From: Sequoia sempervirens | Taxonomy: Eukaryota; Streptophyta; Pinopsida; Cupressales; Cupressaceae | Direction: 5' to 3' | Length of the DNA: 64,000 nt | NCBI GenBank assembly: GCA_007258455.2 | Contig: VDFB02270651.1 | Span: 703,849,360-703,913,359, forward strand | In this document: positions 1 through 11,403 of the stretch, one piece after another | Position numbering within the stretch: the stretch's first letter is position 1 | Layout of the letters: each line of letters begins with the position of its first letter | The notes under the pieces: generated by a model | Database searches by the model: none | What the model was told of the DNA's origin: nothing | The model's input: only the letters and a program-made list of their open reading frames with translations | Position numbers and translations under genes: made by a program

Positions 1-960
1 TATTTCCTTTGTTGTCATAGAGGTTTGAATCCCAATACCACTAGCAAACCTAGCAACCATTCTTCTATTATGATCTTTGATGATGCCCTTGATGCTAGCC
101 AGGCTAGGATTTCCTTTTGCAACACCATCAAAATTAAATTTGTGCCAACCATCAAAAGGGGGTTTCCATTTTGTGTTTATCCTAGCTAAGGGTTTTGAGT
201 TACCAAAGGAGTTGAGTTCCAAATTCTTGTTCCATGATTTATCCATAGTCATTTCCAAGGCAGAGGGGGCTTTTCCAGAGGTTTCCAAACATACAAGGTT
301 ATATTCTCTGTAATTAGTCTAAAGAAAATACTAAAGAACTCCTTTGGGATTTTTTCTATATTTCATAATATCCTATTATTCCTTTCCTTCCATAAACACC
401 AAAAAATAATGGGAGGGACCTATTCTGAAATTTATTTGGGTAGAGAGTGGTAATAGGGAGAGATCCAGTTATCTACAAAGATCTTAAGATCTCCATTCAT
501 GGTCCAATAGATACCCAATTTGTGAAGGGCGGATTCCCAAACTTCAACAGCAAATGTACACTGGAGTAACACATGAGGGATAAACTCCTCATCATATTTG
601 CATAGCATACATCTAACAGGGATTTAAAATCCCCCTTTTCTTAAGTTGTCCTGGGTGAGGATCCTATTATGACTCACCATCCACCAAAATAAATTGATTT
701 TTGGCATAAGTTTCATGTTCCAAATATGTTTCCAAATACTATTGTGAGTTCCTTGTAGAGATAATAGACTAGAAGCAAACTTTACCAAGAGATTACCCTT
801 GTTTTCCCTAGTCTAGTAGAATCCATCCTCGTGAGTGGAAATGGGTATTCTAGTTAGAGAGAGAGTTTCTTGAAGAGTCTTAGCCTGATGCCTTAACTCC
901 AATGAGTAAAGGCAACAACTCTCTAAACTTTATTTTGCTGCAATTACCAAGTTTCCATCT
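1..960 (-). mobile_element. LINE (non-LTR retrotransposon) 3' fragment, degenerate
   Basis: Read on the minus strand this is the 3' part of a plant L1-type LINE ORF2. Around 640-720 it encodes the reverse-transcriptase zinc-binding region (INLFWWMVSHNRILTQDNLR). Around 560-620, in another frame, comes the cysteine/histidine segment CMLCKYDEEFIPHVLLQC. Near 1-170 lies the start of a plant-type RNase H domain with HKFNFDGVAKGNP. Stops and frameshifts separate these pieces, so the copy is dead. The RT core would lie upstream at higher coordinates but is not recognisable, so the copy looks truncated or decayed there, and the RNase H runs off the left edge. The family assignment is from motifs seen; activity is excluded by the breaks. 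Confidence 0.8.
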
Positions 961-1386
961 CAGCCTAGAGTGCAACAACCTTTTGACCCTATAGATATTG
1001 TTCCATCTTAGTTAGCTTTTTATTTAGATCCACAAATTATGGGACACTTGAGTCTATTTAATTTCGATTCTAGATCATTGTAATCATTAAAACTTATGTA
1101 TTTTTCAAAAGAACTTATACATTTTTAGCATGGGTTTTCCTACTAAACTTTGTGGAGCTATTTTATGAATCAAAGGATTATGCCTTATTTGTATACATGT
1201 GGATCTCAATCTTTGGTGATGGTATGATTGTTTTAATTATCCGAGTTGATTAAATTAATGAAATATGTCATATTATTGTGGTATTGAATATATTTTTATC
1301 TCTAATCTGTGCATGTTTAATGGCATTCTAATTTGATATAACTTCAAAATCCTGAGACTGATTGATTTTCTTTGAAGATTACATTG
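961..1386. other. AT-rich spacer, no gene seen
   Basis: About 430 bases of AT-rich sequence between the LINE remnant and Element 1. I see no open frame, RNA gene or repeat boundary here. It may be decayed LINE sequence. Confidence 0.5.
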
Positions 1387-1391
1387 GTGTT
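1387..1391. repeat. Target-site duplication of Element 1, left
   Basis: The five bases gtgtt lie directly before the TG of the left LTR. The same five bases lie directly after the right LTR at 45441-45445. Five bases is the usual duplication made by Ty3/gypsy integrase. Confidence 0.9.
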
Positions 1392-2796
1392 TGTAGACAC
1401 TAAAAAATATCTTGAATGATATCATACACTCAAAATAGATTTACTAACATCATTTCCTCTTCAAATCCATCTTCTCTTTGCTTAATTGATTAAATTAGTG
1501 TAGTTGTTTAATTAATTGCATCAGTTTTGTCCATTAACCTAATTCATCAAAATTAGGTTAATTCATCCTCCTTCGTGCTAACATTTCACCCTATTAAATT
1601 AAATAAATCAAAACATTTATTTTAACTCCTTAGGTCATCTTATTTAATTAAATAACCCTAAGTTATTTAATTAAATATCATTTCATTTATCTCCCCCCAT
1701 TTATTAAATTACTTAATAAACCATTTATTCCTCCAAATCTCCTAATTGCATGATTAAACCTTGTTTAAATTAGCAATTAAACTAATTTTCCTCTAAAAGG
1801 GAATATTCCCTCAGAATATTCGTTATCTTTTTTTTCACAATTAAAGTTTTCTTTTAATTTGCAAAATTCCTTTTTCCTCACCCAAATGAATATTCCAAAA
1901 GAATATTCTTATTCCTCCATCATTTGAAAAAGGGATATTTTCACTTAGCTTCTAATGCAAGTTTTAACCTTTAACCTTTTGAACAAGTCACCTTTGACCT
2001 GAGTGTGCAAGTCAAAAGTGTGTTTGTTTGGACCAAATGTGAACCCTTGATCAAATCTCATCATGTATTCTCATTCGTTGATGATAATCCATTATCCATG
2101 CCTCCCATCTCCTTCATCTTTGACCATTGACCAATCTTTTCAATCTCAACCCTCCATTCCTCATTTTCTCTCCTATAAATAGGTCACTATTTGGAGAACA
2201 ATGGATCCATCTTTCAATTGCAAACTCATGTTGTTGAATTCATATGCACTAACACTCACTTTTACCTTGTTTTAGCTTATTTCTAATGGAATAATAGCTT
2301 ATATCATTCATTAATGGATTCCATGCATCCATCTTAGTTTGTATATGAATTAGCGTTTCCATATTTTAGTTTAGAATTAGCTTATATTAGCTTAGCAATT
2401 GCATAATTAGTTCATTTTTAGCATAAAATCATGTTAAATTAGCTTGCATCATGTTTAATTTAGCATAAACTAGGTTTTCATCCATTTATCACAATGATTT
2501 CATCGATTCTCTTCCATAGAATTGACTGAAATAGGATCACTAATCACAGGATTGGGAAAGGGTCGGCGTTTCACATCAACACGACACCAATTCCAAAATA
2601 GGATAAGTTTCAAATGGGTTAGAGTAGGAATTAAATTGTTTTATAGTTTGTAACTTTCAGTTTGTATAAATGCTTAGTTTAATCTTTTCAATTTGAATGA
2701 TCTTGTTTGGTAGATGTAGGTTCATTTGGGTAAATTGTACTTCAATTCATCATGGATTAAGCATAATCAACCCACACTAACAATCCTCATCTCACA
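1392..2796 (+). repeat. Element 1 5' LTR
   Basis: 1405 bp, starting TGTAG and ending CTCACA. It matches 44033-45440 along its length; in a hand-compared stretch of about 190 bases near the start roughly one base in ten differs. It contains a canonical TATA box and many TTAATTAAAT-like AT blocks. Being a pair at both ends of the unit, it defines the element. Confidence 0.9.
2174..2181 (+). promoter_or_regulatory. TATA box in Element 1 5' LTR
   Basis: TATAAATA in the context tcctataaataggtcac, placed about 620 bases before the LTR end. The 3' LTR keeps the same motif at 44806-44813. It is the likely core promoter for the element's genomic RNA. Confidence 0.65.
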
Positions 2797-2799
2797 TTC

Positions 2800-2816
2800 T
2801 GGCGCTAGAAGGAGGG
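2800..2816 (+). other. Element 1 primer-binding site
   Basis: TGGCGCTAGAAGGAGGG starts three bases after the 5' LTR. A TGG start this close to the LTR is what a tRNA-complementary primer site looks like. I cannot name the tRNA from memory with confidence. Confidence 0.65.
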
Positions 2817-4588
2817 AAAACCGTTAATTTAACCAGTTTTTAGCTTGAATTTCGTTTGTTTGTTGTTTTGTAGGATACAACAACACCCAAACTACAAACA
2901 ACGATGCACTTTGAAGAGCGCCACCATATAGCAACATAGTTGCAATTTGAAACACTGATGCTGATTAAATGCATTACTTCCAATTTAAATCTAGCAATGT
3001 TGACTAAATATAGAAGTATTGAAAAGTTCAAACAGTGATTCCCATCTTCACAAAATCTACATCCCCAAATTTCAAAATGCAATGCTATTGTAAGCAGTGA
3101 CGTCGAACCAAATCCCGATGCTATCGTGCTCTTTGTTTTTTCTATAGAGTGACACCCATTTTCACTAGAGTGATGCCCATACTTCAAATTTTGATGCTAT
3201 CGTGTTCAGTGATGCCCAACTAGGGTAAGAAACTTTACAATCATTTTTCAACATGTGCTTTAATTTCCTTGAATTATCTGATCACTGATGCACTTCTGAC
3301 TGTGTTCTAGTTGTTAGACTAACAAGGTTTTTCAGGTTAAAGGACATGGAGCTCAAGTGAAGAAAACCTTTTCTTATCTTAAAATTATGTGATTGTAACA
3401 AGCATTTGATGCTTTGGGGCAATTATAACCCAACTTTTATGCTTTCTAATTTCTGCTTTAGGACACACACTAAATTTCCATTGGGTTTAAAAAGAATGCT
3501 CAAAAAGGATTCAAATTGAACCCTCATCTCATCATTTTTTTTTTGGGTTTAAAATTGAACAAGGCAACTTCATATTTCAATTGGTGCTTAAAATGAACTT
3601 ATCATTGCTATGAAGGGTTAAAATTTACATTTTTTTGCTATGTTTTGTGATTTTTAACATTGTTAGTGGATGCGTATGCAATTCTCTCATGCCATTTGGT
3701 GACCTTGAGAAACTTAAAAATTCCTTAACACTTTGGAAAATCACCTTCATCTTTCAATTTGGATTAAAACTGAACCCCCTTGTGAGTGTGAGAAAAAGGC
3801 ATAGTATGTGTTCTCTCTTTGTTCATATGAATGAAGATGATCGAACTATAGATGTACTTCCTCACTATTTTTTATCTATAGAGGGTTTTCCTTGGTGGGA
3901 AAAAGTACTTACCCCAAGGGAATGACCCAAGTAGTAACGAGCTAATTCCAAGCTCTTCCAAACTTTGATATAAATGTGTGGTTGCAATCAAAATTGCGAT
4001 CAATGGTAAGTGGTGCATTATAGCTCTCCCCCAATATCTTTATGATGTGTAAAGCCATTGTTCTAAGGGTTGGGAGACCTCTTCATAGAGTTTATCATTG
4101 TACCCCCTAAACTGGAAGCCCTTATTACAAACCATTGTTTAGAAGCGAAAAATCCTTAATATTTGTTGGTGCAAGAATGGTCATTCTAAATCCACTCCAC
4201 ATTTGTACTATTCAATTGTATAAATAGAAAAGAACCTTTCAATCTCTGAATTTTAAGGATTTTGAGATTTGGTGGTCCCGAGAAGTGTGTCGTGGAGGGG
4301 AGCCAGTGTTGCCAAATCTCTAACTATTCACTTTTTTGAGAAATCTGAGTGGGGACTCAACAAATATAGCCATTTCAAACCTAGGGTTGTAATGATTGTG
4401 AGTCAGTTTGACACTTTTCTTGGTTTGAAAATGATACAAAAACAAGCATTCACTATATTCCTCAAAAATTCCAAACACTTTGGTTTCAATATGGACCTCT
4501 TGAGTTAGCCTTGATATTATTGCTTGTCCTAAGGATTTATCCTTAGCGATTTCTAAATATCTTGACATTAATCTAAAATCCATATTTT
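2817..4588 (+). other. Element 1 leader, left part
   Basis: The untranslated or weakly coding leader between the primer site and the Element 4 insertion. Repeated words such as gatgctatcgtg and gtgatgccca occur near 3060-3215. Short open stretches exist on the plus strand, for example 3635-3925 and 4269-4508, but I recognise no domain. Ogre-type elements often carry an extra ORF upstream of gag, so these could be remnants of one; this is inference. Confidence 0.4.
4584..4588. repeat. Target-site duplication of Element 4, left
   Basis: atttt directly before the left LTR of Element 4, repeated at 8461-8465 directly after its right LTR. Confidence 0.85.
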
Positions 4589-5887
4589 TGTTGAAAATAA
4601 AGGTAATATTGTAGCTTAAAACTTGTAAACCTATGAGACTATAGATTTAATTAAGTGTTCTTTGTCATAATTCTTTGTGTATGATTAATTTGTTTAGATC
4701 AATTTTACCAATTGTAGAAAGAGACAAAAGATTATAGAAGAATGAGACAAGAAGATAGAAGTGACAAAGCATATACGTGGAGAAACCATTTTTGGAAAAA
4801 AACTCCACTAGAATCAATAGTTCTTGTATTATTTAACCTTAGAACAAGATTACAATAATACTGTATCAATCCTTGAGTGATATGCTTCCTTGCCTTCAAC
4901 AATCCTTCTTCACAACTTGCAATAAACTCTCATACAATTACTACAAAACAAGCTATCCATGCATTCCATGTGACCAAACATTAATCCACACATCCCATGC
5001 CATGCTTCAAACCCTCACGCATGCACAAGCTCAACCTGCTAACTTGCTACAAACTCTTATGCACTTGCTGCAATTAATAGATAATTATAAACATTGTAAA
5101 CTCCTAAAAGTTGTAGAAAACAAGAGCATAAAGCTCCTCACAAAAATATATTCCTAGATTGTGCAAGTAGAGTTCCATAATGTAATCTAAAGTCAAACCA
5201 AAGTCTTCCTCAATTTAGGCGCCCCAAACTGAACACTTAATTGAACTCTGGTCAAGAAGATATCTTGCAAACTTCACCTCAAAGTTGGTGCCCAAGAATG
5301 GGCCCACTTGACTGAGCCTTGTAAATATCTTCTCATGCAAAAGGTGTTAACTGAAATATTCCAACTTGGGCACCCAAGGCGGGTCCAAGTCAATCTTAGT
5401 TAACTAAATCATATCTCTCCACCAATTCATGCAAACAGTATGCATGATTGATCATCCCCACTTAACTGAAAGTATCCACCTATTATATGTCATGCAACTA
5501 AATTCAACTAGCATTCAAAACAAATTAACTACATGCAACTAAAGATAACTAAACTAAACTCCACACATGTAAATACTAATCGCTAATTTGTAGGATCAAG
5601 AAACATGCATCACTGAATTGTTGTCAATCCTCCAAACAATTAACTTAAGCAAGGTGGGTTCCACCTTCCATTTGGGCACCCCATGTGCTCCTATTTTGTA
5701 GGATCTCTTCTTGGACATCCCCACATGTTCCTATCATTTAGGAATAATCACAAATGTCAATTTACATGTTCATTTCATTCGAATTTAATCTCTTTCTAAT
5801 CCTAGTGTTGGGGAACACCTTCCAAGGACTTAGGAGATACATGACATATGTTTAGGATTGCAATTAAATGGAATCCTATTCCCAACA
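4589..5887 (-). repeat. Element 4 3' LTR (left copy)
   Basis: 1299 bp. It aligns with 7112-8460; about 8% of bases differ in the first 240 bases compared by hand. The purine-rich run read on the minus strand from 5888-5897 (aagtcggagaa) sits directly before it and serves as a polypurine tract. Confidence 0.88.
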
Positions 5888-5945
5888 TTCTCCGACTTAA
5901 CATTATACATTACAATTATTCTAAACAAGGAATCATTATTATAAA

Positions 5946-6716
5946 TCAAGCACAGGACTCAAGGCCAATGGCCTTCCTGCACCAAGAGAACTTATTTGTA
6001 GGAACTAGTTTCATAAGATAATCTATAACATTGATCAAAGTGTCAAATTTCTCAATCAATACCTTCCCACTCTCAACCATTTCTCGCACAAAGTGATACT
6101 GAACATCAACATGCTTAGTACGAGCATGATACATAGGATTTTTTGCTAAACAAATATCACTTTGATTATCACATTCAAGTCTAATTTGCTTGTAATTAAA
6201 ACCAATACTTTTCCCAAGTCTTTGTAACCAAAAAAACTCTTTAGAGGCATGTGTAGCAGCCATGTACTCTATTTCTATGGTGGAAAAAGCAACCGTGGGC
6301 TGCCTCTTACTCATTCAACTAACCACAACTCCAAAAAAAGTAAACACATAGCCACTTGTTGACCTCTGACTGTCTAGGTCTCCTGCCCAATCTGAATCAA
6401 CAAAACCATGTATGTACAATTATCTATGCATAATAAAAATATCATTAGTACCACAATAAACCAAATATTAATAAGTACCTCATAAATATCTAAACATCTT
6501 AACATAATTCCAATGTTCTTTACCAGGGTTATACATAAACCTACTTAGAACTCCCACTGCTTGGGCTATATTTGTTCTTGTATAGACCATTGCATACATC
6601 AAACTACAAACTACACTTACAATAGAGTCACAAATCCATTGTATAGACTTCCATACATCCAAAACCATGGGCTCAAAGCCATGAGCTCCAAAACCATGGA
6701 CCAATACAACTAACAC
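5946..6716 (-). pseudogene. copia pol fragment: end of RT and RNase H
   Basis: Minus-strand remains of the C-terminal part of a Ty1/copia polyprotein. The upstream piece (about 6480-6610) has AVGVLSRFMYNPGKEHW, the conserved stretch linking RT to RNase H. The downstream piece (5946-6314) has RNase H motifs SKRQPTVAFSTIEIEYMAAT and ARTKHVDVQYHFVREMV. Stops and a frame change lie between them. RNase H would have removed RNA from the cDNA hybrid. The piece is bounded by the element's LTRs and has no RT catalytic motif, showing an internal deletion. Confidence 0.85.
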
Positions 6717-7098
6717 AAAACCATGTGCTGATGACCACTAAAGGTTAATCCACTAACTCTCACTCAAGAACTATTTTAACCCAACAATCCCCCCCTTACC
6801 ACCTGGGAGAACTCCTCTCTTACCAGGCCTTTCCTTTCAGTGATTGAGCAAGCCATACCAGGTCTTACATCCATCAGCCTAAATACATGTATTAAATTTT
6901 ACATACAACTCCATTTTTAGTTTCCCCATCTCCTAACTAGATCCATTGAATCTTTCAATATCTAGATGAGAAGTAGAACTCATTGTAACACAATTATTTT
7001 ACAAATCTTCAATAAAACAATAGTAAAAACTCCCACTACAGCCAAAAAACCTTAAAATTTTTAAGAGAAAGGCATCCCAAAGTCTGCCCAACCATTAT
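6717..7098 (-). other. Element 4 internal non-coding stretch
   Basis: No coding frame seen. A run of seven C at about 6789-6796, read on the minus strand as GGGGGGGATTGTTGGG, looks like a copia polypurine-tract and LTR junction although it is internal. It may mark a past rearrangement. Confidence 0.35.
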
Positions 7099-7109
7099 CT
7101 TTGATACCA
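7099..7109 (-). other. Element 4 primer-binding site
   Basis: On the minus strand TGGTATCAAAG begins two bases after the LTR end. It nearly equals TGGTATCAGAG, the site complementary to initiator methionine tRNA used by most plant copia elements. It shows the right LTR is the 5' LTR. Confidence 0.8.
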
Positions 7110-7111
7110 AA

Positions 7112-8460
7112 TGTTGAAAATGAAGGTAATATTGTAGCTTAAAACTTGTAAATCTATGAGACTGTAGATTTAATTAAGTGTTCTTTGTCACAATTCTTTA
7201 TGTATAATTAATCTATTTAGATCAATTTTACCAATTGTAGAAAGAGACAAAAGATTGTAGAAGAATGAGACAAGAAGATATAACTGACACAACATATACG
7301 TGGAGAAACCTTTTTGGGAAAAAACTCCACCAAAATCAATAGTGCGTGTATTATTTAAGCTTAGAACAAGATTACAATAATATTGTATCAATCCTTAATT
7401 GATATGCTTCCTTGCCTTCAATAATCCTTCACGACCTGCAATAAACTCTCATACAACTATTGCAGCACAAGCTATCCATGCATTCCATGTGACCAAGCAT
7501 GAATCCACACATCCCATGCCATGCTTCAAACCCTCACACATGTACAAGCTCAACTTGCTAACCTAATACAAACTCTAATGCACTTGCTACAATTAATATA
7601 CAATTATAAACATTGTAAACTAATAAGAGTTCCAAAATCTATGCCTAGATTGTGCAAGTAGAGTTCCACAATGTAATATGAAGTCAAACCAAAGTCTTCC
7701 TCAATTTAGGTGCCCCAAATTGAACACTTAACTGAACTCTTGTCAAGAAGATATCTTGAAAACTTCACCTAAAAGTTGGCACCCAATAATGAGCCCACTT
7801 GACTAAGCCTTGTAAATATATTCTCATGCAAAAGGTGTTAACGCAAAGATGCCAACTTGGGTGGCCAAGGTGGGTCCAAGTCAATTTTAGTTAACTGAAA
7901 CATATCTCTCCACCAATTCATGCAAACATTATGCATGATTGATCATCCCCACTTAACTGAAAGTATCCACTTATTATTTTTCATGCAATTGAAGTCATTA
8001 GTCATGCAACTCAAGTCAACTGAAATCAACTAGCATTCAACTCAAAATAACTACATGCAATTGAAGATAACTGAACCATAATTGAACTAAACTAAACTAA
8101 ACTAAACTAAATTAAACTAAACTAAACTAAACTCCACTCATGTAAATTCCAATCCTTAATTTGTAGGATCAAGAAACATACATCACTGAAGTGCTATCAA
8201 TCCTCCAAAAAATTAACTTAAGCAAGGTGGGTTCCACCTTCCATGTGGGTACCCCATGTGCTCCTATTTTGTAGGATCTCTTCTTGGATATCCCCACATG
8301 TTCCTATCATTTAGGAATAATCACAAATGTCAATTTACATGTTCATTTCATTCGAATTTAATCTCTTTCTAATCCTAGTGTTGGGGAAAACTTTCCAAGG
8401 ACTTGGGAGATACATGAAATATGTTTAAGATTTCAATTAAATGGCATCCTATTCCCAACA
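7112..8460 (-). repeat. Element 4 5' LTR (right copy)
   Basis: 1349 bp, about 50 bases longer than its partner. Part of the difference is an AAACT-type pentanucleotide run near 8083-8133 that is short in the left LTR. It starts TGTTGAAAAT and ends CCCAACA. Confidence 0.88.
8083..8133. repeat. AAACT pentanucleotide run
   Basis: About ten copies of actaa/aaact, one with a change (aaatt), inside the right LTR of Element 4. The matching place in the left LTR near 5550 has only about two copies, so it expanded after insertion or contracted in the partner. Confidence 0.75.
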
Positions 8461-8465
8461 ATTTT
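8461..8465. repeat. Target-site duplication of Element 4, right
   Basis: atttt, matching 4584-4588. Confidence 0.85.
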
Positions 8466-9899
8466 CCCAAAGAAAACATAGGCAATTATGGCTTCAACCT
8501 CATAATTTTCATGAAATGGACATTGTGAAAGTTATGATGTTTTTGACATAAACATCTAGTTTGGAAACATAATCAAGACAAGTGTTTGTAAAATCAATTC
8601 ACTTAAGCGAGATAAATTGAAAAATGAACCCTACATGACTATTTGGAGATTGATTGCTTCTGTTGAACAACCTAATCTTCTAGGTGCTATAATTCATCCA
8701 AACTTTGAACTCATTAATGGAGAAAAAATTGATCTCATTAGCAGTTTGAGAAGGTTCACTTATGAAACAAAGGAAACAAATACCTAGTGGAGAAACACAA
8801 CAACCATTTTATATGAAGAAGAGGAACACGATGATATTGAGGCTGGAAGTCCCACATTACAACCACCCATAGGGCAATAAATATCTTCCTTTCTTCCATA
8901 AACTTAAACTATTTCTACATGATCTCACGTAAATTCAAGATCCCTAAAATAAAGTCTACAGGTCATCATTTTAGACTTAGGCATCTTAGTTCAAAAGCTC
9001 TCAAGAAACATCTTTTAAAACTTCACAAGAATAGAGACAAGTTGGTAGCAAACTTCTACAAACACATTTCAAGAAATAGTCTGGAACTATATGCATTCTT
9101 TTGGAGTCAAAATCCTAGTATTTTTCATGATACCAAAATCCTCTAAATGATCCACTGAACAATCAAAATCCATAGGGGAATATCTCCATCCTGTCATTGC
9201 AAACGTAGGTATTGTAGTTCATAGTTTAGTAGGAGGTGGGCCTCAATACTTTATCACAATCGCTACCACTTGTTAAGAAACTTTTATGCTCAAGCTAGGA
9301 GGATCCAAATAGGTTAAACATCCCCATCCATCCTCTCATTTAAATCAACATTGGTTCTTTAGGATTTGAACATTTTAGAGGTCTAGCATCATTCTCACTA
9401 CCTTGGTCTTGTCAAAAAAAGGGTCACTTTAAAGTCAACATTGGGCCAAACATCTCACTCACCACTTCATCAAAATTCATCTTTCACTTCGTCCAACTTT
9501 GAAAATTTTGAGTATACCAACACTTTGTAACTTAAACATCAAATCAAACCAACCATATAACTTGCCTATTTTGTATGTGAAATGCATCCTTTTCCATGCA
9601 TTTAGACAAGTTAGTTATCATCTTTGAACTAGTTCATCTTAAAGGTCACGAGTCTACCCTAAATATTTACAAGTTCATAAACATCCTTTATCCTAACATA
9701 AAAACATCAAGAGAAAGTCAAAAGTGTTGTTCCAAAACGTTTGCAAAGATCACTCCCCACATCATCCACCTTTTCATCCCCCACTATCATCATTTCTCCC
9801 AAAAGAATTAGATCATATCTTTTACCTATATTTGAGTCATTTGGAGAGTTCAAACATCACAAATCTTGAAATAACTCTCCCATAGGTGACACAAAATTT
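8466..9899 (+). pseudogene. Element 1 leader with ORF1-like remnant
   Basis: A plus-strand coding remnant upstream of gag. From about 8632 to 8880 a nearly open frame reads TIWRLIASVEQPNLLGAIIH and later LINGEKIDLISSLRRFTYET, broken by one stop. A lysine-rich open piece follows at 8919-9146. I recognise no domain. Its place between the leader and gag fits the extra 5' ORF reported for Ogre-type elements, which has no firm function. From 9150 to 9899 I see no clear coding signal. Confidence 0.4.
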
Positions 9900-11403
9900 A
9901 TGGTAAAGACTAAATCACAACACAAGAAAATCATGGAGAAAGCCAAAGTTACATTCACCTCAAGTGATCCAAATCCTTTAGAATTCGATCCAAGGAGTCA
10001 AGTTACACCATCACAACAATATTCATCCCCATCAAGACCATATGAGATAAAAGATATCACAAACAACCCATTTGAACTCAATAGGGAGGAAATTATGGAA
10101 CATCAAGCCTTTGAAAATGTAGTTGCTATCTCCTCGACGTTTGTGGCATAGAATTTAACACAAGGTTTCACGACTCCATCACTAGGGCTAAATAAAATAT
10201 ACATTCCCAGTATTGCAACAAGCCTTGCTAAATACTTTGGACATGCTCTTTCATTTGAAAATAGTATCCTTGTAGGAACACTTGAAACCAATCCTCCACC
10301 TAATGCAACCACTTGGATGCTTAGCTTTGGTGCTCCTCATATTCCTAAAGATCATAAATAGATATACACACCTCTTGATCTTCATTACTTAACCATGACT
10401 TCCACATATCAATGGAATCCTTCCTCATTCGCATCCATGAGTACCACAAGTGTTCCTTCCATTACACAAAGCAGTGCATATCAGGTATCTCAAAACAACA
10501 CGCAAGGGCATACCAATACCATACCACAAACACAACCCTTGAATAAAATGGGGAAATTCTTATCCAACCCTCCAATGGGTTCATCCATACCATTGGTTTC
10601 GCAAAGTACGTCCACACCATCCATTATCAACCCATCTCAAAGCAATCCCTTGGTAACTAATCCTATCAACAAAGGTAATACATCACTAACACAAGGAAAT
10701 TTTCAAAACATGGGACAAGGAAATATTTGCAACAAATGGAATCAAGGTCCTAGTGTGTCATTTCCATCACATAATCTAATGGAATGATCCTTATCTTTTC
10801 CTATGTAGTCCCCTTTGCTATTCCAAATCAAATAGGATGTCAAACATACATTTCTCTACCTCATTCTACCATCTTACAAGGAATGTTGAACCAAGGGAAT
10901 CCCCAACACTTCATCACCTATCCATTACCCACTCAAAACATAAATATGCATAATCCTCCATAGATGTCTCAACAAACACCTAATCCCACATTACAAGCAC
11001 ACACCTTAGCCTTATAGCAAGCACAACAAGCTTATCAACAAGTAGCCTTAGGAGCACAACAAACAACACAATAATAATATCAAGCCCATCAAGCAACCTT
11101 ACTAGAACAACAACAAAAATAAGCCCAAAAACAAGCTCACTAGCAATCCTTACTAGCTCAATAGTATGCTCCACAATACCAACAAGGTTCCTATTATAAT
11201 CCTCAACAAAACATCGTCAATCCAAATGCATCAAGAACATATACATCAATATCACAATCACCTTCACATAATCTTACATCACCCTACACCCCATACAACA
11301 CCTTCTCATATCAAAATACCGCATTCAACTTACCCATCATCCCACCATATGTTCCTCCACCAAACCCGCAAGACAACCTAGCATCACAATTCAAGATGCT
11401 ATT
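9900..11403 (+). pseudogene. Element 1 gag, N-terminal part
   Basis: The start of the structural protein, low in complexity and rich in Q, N, S, T and P. A first piece begins at ATG 9900 (MVKTKSQHKKIMEKAK) and stops at 10151. A second open piece runs 10395-10787. A third, 10970-11400, is a glutamine/alanine-rich stretch (QAQQAYQQVALGAQQTTQ). In the third piece stops stand where glutamine is expected (TAG or TAA for CAG or CAA). The frame reaches the Element 3 insertion at 11403 and continues from 14714. Gag would coat the RNA in the cytoplasm. Broken and interrupted, it cannot make a full protein. Confidence 0.65.
11399..11403. repeat. Target-site duplication of Element 3, left
   Basis: ctatt before the left LTR; the right flank at 14714-14718 reads ctatc. 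Four of five bases match, and the gag reading frame continues across if one copy is removed. Confidence 0.75.

Larger units (their letters stand above)
4589..8460 (-). mobile_element. Element 4: internally deleted Ty1/copia element
   Basis: A copia-type LTR retrotransposon in minus orientation inserted in the leader of Element 1. The LTRs are 4589-5887 and 7112-8460, starting TGTTGAAAAT and ending CCCAACA. They are flanked by atttt on both sides. The primer-binding site is next to the right LTR, which fixes the orientation. Only about 1.2 kb lies between the LTRs, holding the RNase H end of pol. Gag, integrase and most of RT are missing, so it is a deletion derivative that would have needed help to move. 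Confidence 0.9.

Noticed and set aside
77..313. Plus-strand 78-codon frame
   Set aside because: It is the opposite strand of the LINE RNase H segment, which reads well on minus.
7099..7109. Part of a tRNA gene
   Set aside because: Only the 11-base primer-binding site complementary to a tRNA 3' end is present, in the right place next to an LTR.
8083..8133. Telomere-like repeat
   Set aside because: The unit is AAACT, not the plant telomere unit TTTAGGG, and it is confined to one LTR.
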